Assembly (NCBI GenBank): GCA_002719425.1 | Contig: PBHA01000002.1 | Location: 1 to 25,461 of the forward strand | From: Chloroflexota bacterium | Lineage (GTDB): Bacteria > Chloroflexota > Dehalococcoidia > UBA1151 > TMED-70 | DNA: 25,461 bases | Direction: 5' to 3' | In this document: one piece after another, positions 1 to 7,916 of the stretch | How the letters are laid out: every line of letters begins with the position of its first letter | How positions within the stretch are numbered: position 1 is the first letter of the stretch | Translations under genes and position numbers: made by a program | Notes under the pieces: model-generated | The model's database searches: none | What the model was told of the DNA's origin: nothing | What the model saw: the letters and a program-made list of their open reading frames with translations, nothing else

Positions 1-957
1 TTCTCTTCCAGGATCAACAACTTCCATCATAATGTGGTTTGGAATACTAGTAGCAATCTGTGCATTATAGTTACCTATACAATTCATTGTTGTTACTGGG
101 AGTTCATATGCATATGCAAAATTTCCAATTTGTCTTAATCCTGTTATTCCTGATTGATATGAACTAACATTCAAAATATCTACAGCTTGATTATCTATGA
201 GAGGATAAAAATCCCCAACATTATTAAGATTTTCTCCACTTGCTACAGCAGCCTTAATATTTTCTGAAACCATTTTTAGTCCCTTATAATCCCATCTCCT
301 TGCGGGCTCTTCCGCCCAGAAAATATCAAATTTTTCTTCCAATTTGCTAATAGTTTGTACAGCTTGCTTTACTGACCAATATTCGTTTGAATCAACCATT
401 ATTCTGGGTCTTTTACAATTTTCAGCTAATGCATCATGAACTATACCTACTCTTCTTAGGTCATCCTCATATGATAAACCTATCTTAACTTTTCCAGAGT
501 CAACTCCTTTATCTGACATCTCTTTAAAAAATTTGTATAAATCCTCATCTGTCAAACAATATCCTATATCAGAGGCATATACTTTACATTTAGGATCATC
601 ACTTCCAAGAGTCTTCCATAAAGGTTGATCATTTACCTTTGATTTAATATCCCATAATGCAATATCAATAGCTGATATTGCACCATGCACTTCTCCTTCA
701 TCTCCACCCTTGAAAGCATAACGAATCATATTTTGCCAATGTGTGAAAGTTTCTCTAGGATCTTTACCTTCAATAATATTAAATAAATTATCAACTTGGC
801 TATTTCCTAAAGGAGCGATACCGCTTATTCCTTGATCAGTATTTAGTATCAAAATACTTGAAACTATCAAATCATCTCCTTCAGGCCCGTTAGCATCTCC
901 CAATGGTCTATCCATTAGTTCAAGATATGTCTCTAATTTATAGTCAGTTATTTTCAT
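1..957 (-). CDS. Enolase-superfamily enzyme (mandelate racemase/muconate-lactonizing type), paralogue 1, C-terminus cut by window edge
   Basis: An open frame of 319 codons reads from ATG at 957 to the left edge without a stop, so the C-terminus is missing. It aligns along its length with the neighbouring 397-residue protein and has the enolase-superfamily barrel motifs. These are a KxK pair (K156, K158) on one face, and metal ligands D189 (MVDSNEYW), E216 (WAEEPARRW) and E242 (SGEN). Enzymes of this family abstract a proton alpha to a carboxylate in a Mg-dependent reaction, often on sugar acids or cycloisomerase substrates. The substrate here is unknown. The mandelate-racemase-type His is not seen: the strand region reads LPVTTMNCIG. 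Its start overlaps the stop of the upstream paralogue by 4 bases (ATGA), so translation is probably coupled. Family call firm; function open. Confidence 0.85.
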   Translation of the reverse strand, partial: MKITDYKLETYLELMDRPLGDANGPEGDDLIVSSILILNTDQGISGIAPLGNSQVDNLFNIIEGKDPRETFTHWQNMIRYAFKGGDEGEVHGAISAIDIALWDIKSKVNDQPLWKTLGSDDPKCKVYASDIGYCLTDEDLYKFFKEMSDKGVDSGKVKIGLSYEDDLRRVGIVHDALAENCKRPRIMVDSNEYWSVKQAVQTISKLEEKFDIFWAEEPARRWDYKGLKMVSENIKAAVASGENLNNVGDFYPLIDNQAVDILNVSSYQSGITGLRQIGNFAYAYELPVTTMNCIGNYNAQIATSIPNHIMMEVVDPGRE

Positions 958-2147
958 TTTGAATTTGCCTCTTTAATTTCATCCTTTGTTGGAGGAACCT
1001 CAAATAATCCTGCTCCAACTCTTCTACCATAAGGACTAGGTCCTGACCTTACAGAAATTTTATTGACTATAGATTTATTCAATTCTTCGTAATTTATCGT
1101 TATTCCGTGACCAGGCTTATCTCCTAATACAGCAAACCCATCTTTAATTTTTACATCCCATTTATAAACCGCTGACTCAGGTTCAGGATGAGGAACTTCT
1201 ATTGTTATGCAGTTTGGAATCGCACTTGCTATATGAGCATGGAGTATTCCGGCAGAACCTCCTAAAGTTATAGGCAACTCTAATCCATAAGCGGTATCCG
1301 CAATTTGAAGTGCACCAGTAATTCCGGTCATTCCATGGCTTACTTGAATAACATCGGCAGATCTATGATGAAAATAAGGTAAAAAATCTCCTAATGTATC
1401 AAGGTTTTCGCCAGCACAAACTGGTGTTTTCAGTGCATCAGATACTTTTTTTAATCCTAAAAAATCCCATCTTCTAGCTGGTTCTTCTATCCAGCCTAGA
1501 GTAAATCTTTCTTCCATTTCTGAAACTTTTCTGATGGTTTGTTTAGGAGACCAATATTCGTTAGAATCTACATAAAGAATTGGATCATTAGTATTAAGCG
1601 TTAATGCATTTTTCATTATTTCTAATCTTCTTAAATCAGAATCTTGATCAAGCCCAACCTTAAGTTTTGCTGATTTAAATCCATAATTTTTAGCCATTTT
1701 TTTGTACCAGTTACCAAGTTTTTCATCACTGAGAGGTAGAGCAATATCTGAGGCATATGCATTGATTTGTTTTTTACTCCCACCGAGAGTTTTCCATAGA
1801 GGTTCATCATTTATCTTTGATCTGAGATCCCACATTGCAACATCCAAAGTTGAAATAGCATCATTGGCTATACCATCGTGCCCTCCTTTGAAAAATCTAT
1901 CAACCATTTTTTTCCATATCCCATAAACAGATTTAGGGTCAGATCCTTTAATTATTCCTTCAAAAAGAGATTGCATCTGAGGTACAGAGTTCCCTCCTCC
2001 AATTGAAATTCCAATTAATCCTTCGTCAGTAATTAATTCAACTAAGCAAGAGGCGGATCTAGTTCTTCCTCTAGGGGAATTTGCATCTCCCATTACTCTA
2101 TCTAGCTCAAATTCAAATAATGTTGTTTTTAATTCAACGATTTTCAT
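954..2147 (-). CDS. Enolase-superfamily enzyme (mandelate racemase/muconate-lactonizing type), paralogue 2
   Basis: A complete 397-residue protein, normal length for the family. The N-terminal capping domain (about 1-125) is followed by the barrel. Visible catalytic residues are the KxK pair K161/K163, and metal ligands D194 (YVDSNEYW), E221 (WIEEPARRW) and E247 (AGEN). D265 sits where the Asp of the mandelate racemase His-Asp dyad would lie, but the expected His position reads LPITLGG. H271 (VSHGMTG) and the HAH at 303-305 are candidate alternative acid/base residues. It is the first gene of a two-gene minus-strand unit with its paralogue. A 63-base gap to the divergent gene at 2211 should hold its promoter, though I see no clear -35/-10 pair. 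Likely a dehydratase, racemase or lactonizing enzyme for an unknown organic acid. Confidence 0.88.
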   Translation of the reverse strand: MKIVELKTTLFEFELDRVMGDANSPRGRTRSASCLVELITDEGLIGISIGGGNSVPQMQSLFEGIIKGSDPKSVYGIWKKMVDRFFKGGHDGIANDAISTLDVAMWDLRSKINDEPLWKTLGGSKKQINAYASDIALPLSDEKLGNWYKKMAKNYGFKSAKLKVGLDQDSDLRRLEIMKNALTLNTNDPILYVDSNEYWSPKQTIRKVSEMEERFTLGWIEEPARRWDFLGLKKVSDALKTPVCAGENLDTLGDFLPYFHHRSADVIQVSHGMTGITGALQIADTAYGLELPITLGGSAGILHAHIASAIPNCITIEVPHPEPESAVYKWDVKIKDGFAVLGDKPGHGITINYEELNKSIVNKISVRSGPSPYGRRVGAGLFEVPPTKDEIKEANSK

Positions 2148-2210
2148 TTTATTAATATCTTGGATAAATTCATTAGGGATTTATCTTGAGAAAAAGTTTA
2201 TTATTTAATA

Positions 2211-4265
2211 ATGAACCATATCAAACCAAAAATTATAAGTAACTTTAATGCATTTTCTAAAGTATTTTTTAAATTATTACTTATTGTGTTTATTTGTAAT
2301 TTAATTTTTGAGGACTCAACAATAATTAATGCTGATGAAAATTCAAAAGAAAAAACAGTTTTTTTAGCTTTTGATATGAATTATAAGGATCAAGAAGAGC
2401 TTGAGACTTCTAAAGATATTATAAATCAAATATTAAAGTACTACTCTAAAAACTTAAATGTAGAGGTTGTTTTCCAACCATATGGATCAAAGAGTTATGA
2501 TCCTCAAATAATAACTCTAGATAATCATGAATCTATACTTTCTGAATTTTTTAATTCTAACAGTAAAGAATCATATGATTTATTCTCAAATCACTATCTG
2601 ATAATCTCTGAAGCTTTTACAAAAATAGCTGAAAATTTAGACACAACTGATTCCGAACTATTCATTATTTCTAATTTGAGAATCAATAAATCTGAGGAAT
2701 ATTCACGAGTAAAATTAAGTAATCTCTCAGATTTATATCTATCATCAGGAATAAAATTCAATGTAATGTCTCTACAATCAGCAACTGCAGATGAAAGAAA
2801 TTTATTTATTGAACTTTCTGCAAATACTGGTGGTTCATATGTTGATTTCGGGTCCAGTTCTGCAATGGTAGAATTCCTAAAATTATTTATGGATAATCCA
2901 ATTTCTATTTTGCAAACTAACCTTACACCTAAGCCACTCTCAAATTTTATTAATATACCCCCAACAGTAAATAGAATTAAAGTTGGTTTTTATAGACAAG
3001 ATAATACTACTGAAGTATCCGTAATTAATCCAAATGGCTTAGAAATAAAGCCAAAAATTGATTATGATTATTGGCATCTTTCAAAAATATTATTTTTGGA
3101 TATTTTAGAACCAGAATCAGGAACATGGACTATTATTACAAATGGTAATTCTGGGAGATTTGAAATAATAACAGATACGTATAACCCTCTGAGTTTAGCC
3201 ACTCAAGGGGAGAAAGTTTTTTCATCTGGTTCTCCGGTAATTCTTGAAGTAGGAGCTTTTATTGAGGGAAAATTATCAAATATTCAAAATGCTGAAATGC
3301 AATTAAGGGTTCGTGATAATAATGGATCAGAAACTATACAAATAATGAATGATTTAGGCCAAAAGATGGATAAGGAAGCATTTGATGGAATTTATACTGT
3401 TGAACTTTCTCCTTTTTTGGAACAATCAATATTAGACCTTGAATATACTTTACAATGGAAAAATGTATCGACCCCAGTAGTTCATAATGATCAAATTAAG
3501 ATTGAATATTTTCCAGAAATTGAAATTACTAAAATCTCGGATTTGAAGGGTAGAACTAAGGACGAATTTAATGTCATAACATTTGAAACAAGGGTTAATT
3601 CCTATCCTTATTTAGTTAGTCTAGATGAAATTCAAAGTATTATAATTCCAAACGATAATTTTTCTTTCAGAATTGAAAAAGTTAATCTGAAAGATACGGA
3701 TAAATCTTATATTTTTAATTTATTTCTTGAATCCGAAGAAAAAATTAAGGGAGAAGTAATTTTTGACCTAAATATAGATACAAATTATTTAGAAAAAGAG
3801 TATAAAAGCTCCATAAAAAAAATTCAAATAAATGTAAATACTAAATACTTATACATCCTTGGGCTTAGATATTATTATTGGATAGCTATTTTTATAGCTA
3901 TAACAATTACTTTGATTTTAATCCTCAATAACTTAAGACAAACTAAAATAACAGGATACTTAACTGATACTCAGAATAATATTATTGTTGATTTTTCAAC
4001 AATAAAAAGAAATCCAATCTCAAAATTTCTGTATCCGAAAAGAATAGATTTTATTTCAATTAGTCAATTGCCTTATTCTGGTGGATATTTTGAATTTGTT
4101 GGTGATGAGGTATACATTAATATTCAGCCCATTGAAGGAGACCCAAGTATTAGAATAAACTCCATCCCAGCTAATGGTAAAATCGAGATAACAAATGGAC
4201 CTTGGATAGGTTCTTCAGGTAAACAAGTAAGATTTAGGAAAAATATCCCTTATATTGACGTGTAA
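2211..4265 (+). CDS. Membrane-anchored protein with a von Willebrand A-like extracytoplasmic domain
   Basis: A 684-residue protein. A hydrophobic stretch at about 17-33 looks like a signal peptide or anchor. Residues about 46-230 have the strand/helix rhythm of a vWA domain. The first strand ends FLAFDMN, a later strand reads SELFIISN, and the closing part carries GIKFNVMSL, then ANTGGSYVDF and a terminal helix. The metal-binding DxSxS is degenerate (DMNYK at 55-59), so metal-dependent binding is doubtful. Residues about 240-540 are beta-rich, with DGIYTVEL near 392-399, and resemble extracellular Ig-like modules. A transmembrane helix spans about 553-574, leaving about 110 basic and beta-rich residues at the C-terminus, probably cytosolic. 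No strong Shine-Dalgarno is visible before the ATG. It ends one base from the convergent cyclophilin stop. The partner is unknown; the domain call is by pattern only. Confidence 0.6.
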   Translation: MNHIKPKIISNFNAFSKVFFKLLLIVFICNLIFEDSTIINADENSKEKTVFLAFDMNYKDQEELETSKDIINQILKYYSKNLNVEVVFQPYGSKSYDPQIITLDNHESILSEFFNSNSKESYDLFSNHYLIISEAFTKIAENLDTTDSELFIISNLRINKSEEYSRVKLSNLSDLYLSSGIKFNVMSLQSATADERNLFIELSANTGGSYVDFGSSSAMVEFLKLFMDNPISILQTNLTPKPLSNFINIPPTVNRIKVGFYRQDNTTEVSVINPNGLEIKPKIDYDYWHLSKILFLDILEPESGTWTIITNGNSGRFEIITDTYNPLSLATQGEKVFSSGSPVILEVGAFIEGKLSNIQNAEMQLRVRDNNGSETIQIMNDLGQKMDKEAFDGIYTVELSPFLEQSILDLEYTLQWKNVSTPVVHNDQIKIEYFPEIEITKISDLKGRTKDEFNVITFETRVNSYPYLVSLDEIQSIIIPNDNFSFRIEKVNLKDTDKSYIFNLFLESEEKIKGEVIFDLNIDTNYLEKEYKSSIKKIQINVNTKYLYILGLRYYYWIAIFIAITITLILILNNLRQTKITGYLTDTQNNIIVDFSTIKRNPISKFLYPKRIDFISISQLPYSGGYFEFVGDEVYINIQPIEGDPSIRINSIPANGKIEITNGPWIGSSGKQVRFRKNIPYIDV

Positions 4266-4266
4266 T

Positions 4267-4923
4267 CTATTTGATTTCAATTTTTATTGAATTAATTACG
4301 GTTCCTGGAGTAGTATCTCTCATTGGATCTCTAAGTCTAATATTCTTAACCACATCCATTCCTTCTGATACTTTTCCAAAAACTGCATGACAAGATACCT
4401 GCATGCTTTGACAATTTTTAGGCATGTCATTTTCATCAAAAGCATCCAAAAATGGTTGTGGCGCGAAGGTTATAAAAAATTGACTTCCATTTGTATTTAC
4501 ACCAGAGTTAGCCATAGATAGAATGCCTTCAGTATTATGTCTTAGGTCAACGTGGAATTCATCTTCAAATCTATAACCCGGATTTCCAGCTCCTGTACCT
4601 GAAGGATCTCCTCCTTGAGCCATAAAGTTTGGTAATACCCTATGAAATGTTGTTTTATCATAATAGCCAGATTGTGCTAAGTTGATAAAATTTTCAACGG
4701 TGTATGGAACCTGGTCATCATAAAGATAAATAGAAAATGAGCCAACTTCAGTATCAAAAATAGCTGTATATTCCTTTGATTGGTCAATATTCCCTGAAGG
4801 AGGTCCAATTATTTGATCGTTATTTTCTAGAGTATTTTCAGGATCTGAACAAGCTATGAAAACGGCAAGAATGGAAAATATTATTAGATAAGTATTTATT
4901 CCAAGCATTTTTTTTATATTCAT
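4267..4923 (-). CDS. Cyclophilin-type peptidyl-prolyl cis-trans isomerase, predicted lipoprotein
   Basis: A 218-residue protein that would catalyse cis-trans isomerisation of prolyl peptide bonds outside the cytoplasm. Residues 11-24 are a hydrophobic signal and C25 follows in VFIAC, a slightly atypical lipobox. An acidic, Asn-rich linker leads to the cyclophilin domain from about 52. The domain shows FHRV with R95, NFMAQGGDPSGTG (F100, Q103), SMANSGVNTNGSQFFIT and CHAVFGKV with H179, the usual active-site set. About ten extra residues before HAVFG carry two cysteines (C171, C178) that could pair. I chose ATG at 4923 over the TTG at 4926 because AGGAG lies 6 bases upstream of the ATG. It faces lipB across about 45 bases, so the two promoters must lie close together. 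Confidence 0.9.
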   Translation of the reverse strand: MNIKKMLGINTYLIIFSILAVFIACSDPENTLENNDQIIGPPSGNIDQSKEYTAIFDTEVGSFSIYLYDDQVPYTVENFINLAQSGYYDKTTFHRVLPNFMAQGGDPSGTGAGNPGYRFEDEFHVDLRHNTEGILSMANSGVNTNGSQFFITFAPQPFLDAFDENDMPKNCQSMQVSCHAVFGKVSEGMDVVKNIRLRDPMRDTTPGTVINSIKIEIK

Positions 4924-4929
4924 CAAATT

Positions 4930-4934
4930 CTCCT
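4930..4934 (-). promoter_or_regulatory. Shine-Dalgarno AGGAG deciding the cyclophilin start
   Basis: On the minus strand AGGAG is followed by 6 bases and then ATG at 4923. The in-frame TTG one codon earlier would leave only 3 bases, so the ATG is preferred. Confidence 0.65.
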
Positions 4935-4968
4935 GTATATATAATTTTTTTTAAACTAGTAATTAATT

Positions 4969-5706
4969 ATGGATAAAAAACATCAATACATTCAAGCATT
5001 TTTTTTAGGTAAGATAGATTATTTATCAGCTTTAAGTTTTCAAGAAAAAATTAACCATCTAGTTTATTCTAATGAAATAAATCATACAATTTTATTTTTA
5101 GAGCATAACAATGTGTTGACTTACGGATCAAATGAAAAAATTTCAGATGAAGAGATCTATAAATTAGATAAAAAAAATGAAGAATTATCTCATGTCAGAA
5201 CAAGTAGGGGAGGTCAAGTAACTTTGCATAACCCTGGTCAGCTAATTTGTTATCCAATAATTAATATAAAAAGTTATTTTGAAGGAGTACTTGAATATGT
5301 TAGATTTTTGGAAAATACTATTATAAAATCTCTAAGTCATTATGGTATTGAGTCGCACACGGTAAAAAATAGAAGAGGTATATGGGTCAACGGCGATCAA
5401 AATGAAAATTATATGGAGAATAAAAACCCTTCAGGAGAAAAAATTGCCGCAATAGGTCTAAAAGTTATCAAATATATAACTCTACATGGTTTCTCACTAA
5501 ATGTTAGTAATGATCTGGATATGTTTAAAAGTTTTACACCTTGCGGAATGCCAGGACTGGAAGTTAGTTCAATCAAGAATATTTTAAATAAAGAAATAAA
5601 TCTTCATGAAGTTTCTCAAAAAATATGTGTTTCCATGAGTGAAATTTTACAAATACCAATAAAATTAGAAACTGAAATTACTAAATTAGGAGTAAAAATT
5701 GACTAA
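4969..5706 (+). CDS. lipB: Octanoyl-[acyl carrier protein]:protein N-octanoyltransferase LipB
   Basis: A 245-residue cytoplasmic enzyme that moves octanoyl from acyl carrier protein to lipoyl domains of 2-oxoacid dehydrogenases and the glycine cleavage H protein, the first step of lipoate synthesis. The family signatures are present: HNNVLTYG near 46-53, RGGQVTLHNPGQ at 80-91 (the RGG and H87 pocket), the catalytic lysine K158 in GEKIAAIGLKV, and the catalytic cysteine C192 in FTPCGMPG. It is slightly longer than many LipB proteins, with an acidic and Asn-rich insert at about 141-155. No good Shine-Dalgarno precedes the ATG. The gene shares its last 8 bases with the threonine synthase start, so the two are very likely co-transcribed. 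No lipA lies in the window. Confidence 0.93.
   Translation: MDKKHQYIQAFFLGKIDYLSALSFQEKINHLVYSNEINHTILFLEHNNVLTYGSNEKISDEEIYKLDKKNEELSHVRTSRGGQVTLHNPGQLICYPIINIKSYFEGVLEYVRFLENTIIKSLSHYGIESHTVKNRRGIWVNGDQNENYMENKNPSGEKIAAIGLKVIKYITLHGFSLNVSNDLDMFKSFTPCGMPGLEVSSIKNILNKEINLHEVSQKICVSMSEILQIPIKLETEITKLGVKID
5688..5692 (+). promoter_or_regulatory. Shine-Dalgarno AGGAG deciding the TTG start of the threonine synthase gene
   Basis: AGGAG inside the end of lipB lies 6 bases before TTG at 5699. No ATG is available near the conserved N-terminus, so this site supports the TTG start and translational coupling with lipB. Confidence 0.65.
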
Positions 5707-6895
5707 AACTTTATCAGGATTTGAGTTTTTAGAATGTTCATTAACTGGTGAAAAATATCCAATCGATAAACCTATGAGACTTAGCCCCAGCTCTGAAAAA
5801 CCACTACTTGCTAGATATAATTTTGAAAAAATTTCAAAATCTTTTACTCCAAAAAATCTTTTTGGCAGAAGAAACGATATGTGGAGATATGAAGAATTGT
5901 TACCAGTTCTTGATGATGAAAAAATTGTTTCTTTGGGAGAGGGTAATACTCCATTTATGAAAATGTGTAATTTATCAAAGAAGTTTTCTATAAAAAATTT
6001 TTTTGTAAAAGATGAGAGTAATAATCCAACAGGTTCTTTCAAAGCAAGAGGTTTATCAGCAGCTATATCAAAAGCTAATGAATACGGTATTAAGGAGATA
6101 GTTATGCCATCAGCTGGCAATGCAGCTGGGGCAATGTCTGCTTATGCTTCAAAGGCAAATATGGAGGCTAATATTTATATGCCAAAAGATGCACCATTGG
6201 CAAATAAAATGGAATGTACTGCTTTTGGAGCTAAGGTAAATTTAGTGGATGGATTTATTTCTGATGCTGGTAAAGCATCGGCATTAGCTGCAGAAAAGAA
6301 TGGATATTTTGATGTATCCACATTAAAAGAACCCTATAGAGTTGAAGGGAAAAAAACGATGGGATTAGAGATCGCTGAACAAATGAACTGGGAAGTTCCT
6401 GATGTGATTATCTATCCTACTGGAGGAGGAACAGGAATTGTTGGTATTTGGAAAGCTTTCGAAGAACTTGAAAGTTTAGGTTTAGTTTCATCGAAAAAAC
6501 CCAAAATGGTTGTGGTTCAAGCAGAAGGATGTTCGCCCCTAGTAGATGCTTATGAAAAAAAAGAAAAATTTGCAAAACCATTTGAAAACCCTAAGACACT
6601 AGCTGCAGGAATGAGAGTACCTCTAGCAGTAGGAGATTTCATAATTTATGAGATTTTACATAAAAGTAAGGGAACTGCAATAAGAATTAGCGACGATGAA
6701 ATGTTAGAGGGTGTATCTTTACTTGCTTCAGAAGAAGGTATTTTTGCAGCTCCTGAAGGTGGAGCAATAGTAATGGCATCAAAGAAATTAAGAGATAATA
6801 GTTTTATAAAAGATACTGATAAAGTTGTTCTTGTAAACACTGGCTCAGCTTATAAGTATTTAGATATGATGGGAAAACGTTTTTGGGGTGACTAA
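5699..6895 (+). CDS. thrC: Threonine synthase (PLP-dependent fold type II)
   Basis: A 398-residue protein that would convert O-phosphohomoserine to threonine. PLP-enzyme motifs are clear: GEGNTPF at about 80-86, the Schiff-base lysine K115 in NPTGSFKARG, PSAGNAAGA at 137-145, and the phosphate-binding TGGGTG loop at 241-246. The N-terminal segment LECSLTGEKYPID matches the place where many threonine synthases carry a CxxC zinc-ribbon-like motif, here with only one cysteine. The start is TTG, supported by AGGAG, and overlaps lipB by 8 bases. The tail overlaps the convergent acetyltransferase by 4 bases. A related PLP lyase such as cysteate synthase or threonine dehydratase is less likely given length and N-terminal segment, but cannot be excluded without a tree. 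Confidence 0.85.
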   Translation: MTKTLSGFEFLECSLTGEKYPIDKPMRLSPSSEKPLLARYNFEKISKSFTPKNLFGRRNDMWRYEELLPVLDDEKIVSLGEGNTPFMKMCNLSKKFSIKNFFVKDESNNPTGSFKARGLSAAISKANEYGIKEIVMPSAGNAAGAMSAYASKANMEANIYMPKDAPLANKMECTAFGAKVNLVDGFISDAGKASALAAEKNGYFDVSTLKEPYRVEGKKTMGLEIAEQMNWEVPDVIIYPTGGGTGIVGIWKAFEELESLGLVSSKKPKMVVVQAEGCSPLVDAYEKKEKFAKPFENPKTLAAGMRVPLAVGDFIIYEILHKSKGTAIRISDDEMLEGVSLLASEEGIFAAPEGGAIVMASKKLRDNSFIKDTDKVVLVNTGSAYKYLDMMGKRFWGD

Positions 6896-7509
6896 ATTTC
6901 TTGTCCATCCCATTCGATAACATGGCTAGATATACCGTTTGGGTAAGCATCTCTATATTCGTCTATAAGTAAACCCATTATCACAGAATTGTATCTCTTC
7001 CCATCTTTTGGTCTGCTTTTTCTGAACGTTCCTTCATGAACAAATCCAATTTTTTTGAACAAATCAATAGCATTTATATTATACTCGGGTATATCAACCC
7101 ATGCTCTGTACATTCCTAAATTTAGAAAACTATGTTCGAGTAATGCTAGTGCAGTTTGCGTTCCATATCCTTTATGCCAATAATTTTTATCTCCTATTAA
7201 TACGGAAATCTGTACATCTCCTAATGATTCATCTATTGAAAGTTGTCCTTCACCTATATGAACTTCATCATGATATATTGAAAAAATTGACCTGTGAGGC
7301 TCATGATGTGGGTCATGAAAAACCTCATCCCATTCTTCTTGTGTAGCATTTAATATTTCATTGGGCTCATAACCCAAATGAGCTGACTTGTTGAAAGCAT
7401 ATTGACCAAACCAATTCTCGTATACTTCCTTGTCCTCAATCCATTTGATTATTCTTGGAATATCTTCTCTAATCACATTTTTTAAGCTGACAAAATTATT
7501 ATTTTTCAT
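6892..7509 (-). CDS. GNAT-family N-acetyltransferase, RimJ/RimL-like
   Basis: A 205-residue protein with the acetyl-CoA-binding GNAT fold. Motif A is visible as NYWHKGYGTQTALALLEHSF (residues 109-128), followed by MYRAWVDIPEYNINAIDLF and KKIGFVHEGTFRKS, the usual beta5-helix pattern of the RimJ/RimL group. The substrate could be a ribosomal protein N-terminus, another protein or a small amine; the sequence does not decide. Residues about 33-73 form a long, polar, His-rich segment (HDPHHEPHR at its end) between the first helices and the central sheet. The gene converges on the threonine synthase gene with a 4-base overlap. It diverges from the respiratory run, with 108 bases between. Confidence 0.82.
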   Translation of the reverse strand: MKNNNFVSLKNVIREDIPRIIKWIEDKEVYENWFGQYAFNKSAHLGYEPNEILNATQEEWDEVFHDPHHEPHRSIFSIYHDEVHIGEGQLSIDESLGDVQISVLIGDKNYWHKGYGTQTALALLEHSFLNLGMYRAWVDIPEYNINAIDLFKKIGFVHEGTFRKSRPKDGKRYNSVIMGLLIDEYRDAYPNGISSHVIEWDGQEI

Positions 7510-7577
7510 AAAACCATATTAAAACTTATCAAAATTGTTGTAATCATATATTTACCTTTATTAGGATTATAGTAAAT

Positions 7578-7583
7578 TATAAT
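7578..7583 (+). promoter_or_regulatory. Possible -10 element (TATAAT) before the respiratory gene run
   Basis: TATAAT lies 34 bases before the ATG at 7618 in the 108-base gap between the divergent GNAT gene and the SelW-like gene. No good -35 lies 16-18 bases upstream (TTTACC at 7551 is 21 away). In DNA this AT-rich a match is expected by chance, so it is only a candidate. The gap must nevertheless hold the promoter for the long plus-strand run. Confidence 0.3.
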
Positions 7584-7617
7584 AAAAGAGAATTATATAT
7601 TCAAAAGGGGTTACATT

Positions 7618-7890
7618 ATGGCAGATTGGAAAATGGAAGCAGAAATAGAGTATTGTGTACCTTGTGGTTATGCAAATTTAGCTGCATGGATGACAAGTGA
7701 GCTTTTTCAGGCAGCTGGTACAGCTATAGCTATCTCATTGAAACCAGGAACAGCTGGTGCGTTCAAAGTTACAGTAGATAATGAGGTACTTTGGGATAAA
7801 AAAGCTCAAGGAAAGTCACCGGATATTATGGAAGCTAAAGAACTGAAAGCTAAGGTTATCAACAAGCTTGAATCTTTAGCAAAAGTTTAA
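7618..7890 (+). CDS. SelT/SelW/SelH (Rdx) family CxxC thioredoxin-like protein
   Basis: A 90-residue protein with the pattern of the Rdx family: an N-terminal strand EAEIEYCVPCGY carrying CxxC (C13, C16), a helix with W25, then FKVTVDNEVLWDKKAQGKSPD and a charged C-terminal helix. In eukaryotic SelW the second cysteine position region carries selenocysteine; here both are cysteines. Family members are thought to be small thiol redox proteins, but bacterial roles are poorly defined. A good Shine-Dalgarno (AAAAGGGG, 7603-7610) precedes the ATG by 7 bases. It ends 26 bases before nuoA on the same strand and so probably leads the nuo transcript. Family assignment by motif and length. Confidence 0.8.
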   Translation: MADWKMEAEIEYCVPCGYANLAAWMTSELFQAAGTAIAISLKPGTAGAFKVTVDNEVLWDKKAQGKSPDIMEAKELKAKVINKLESLAKV

Positions 7891-7916
7891 GATAATATTC
7901 AACAAATCAACTCTAA

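Noticed and set aside
2148..2210. Divergent promoter pair between the enolase and vWA-like genes
   Set aside because: The gap must contain promoters, but no -35/-10 pair stands out above the AT-rich background, so none is listed.
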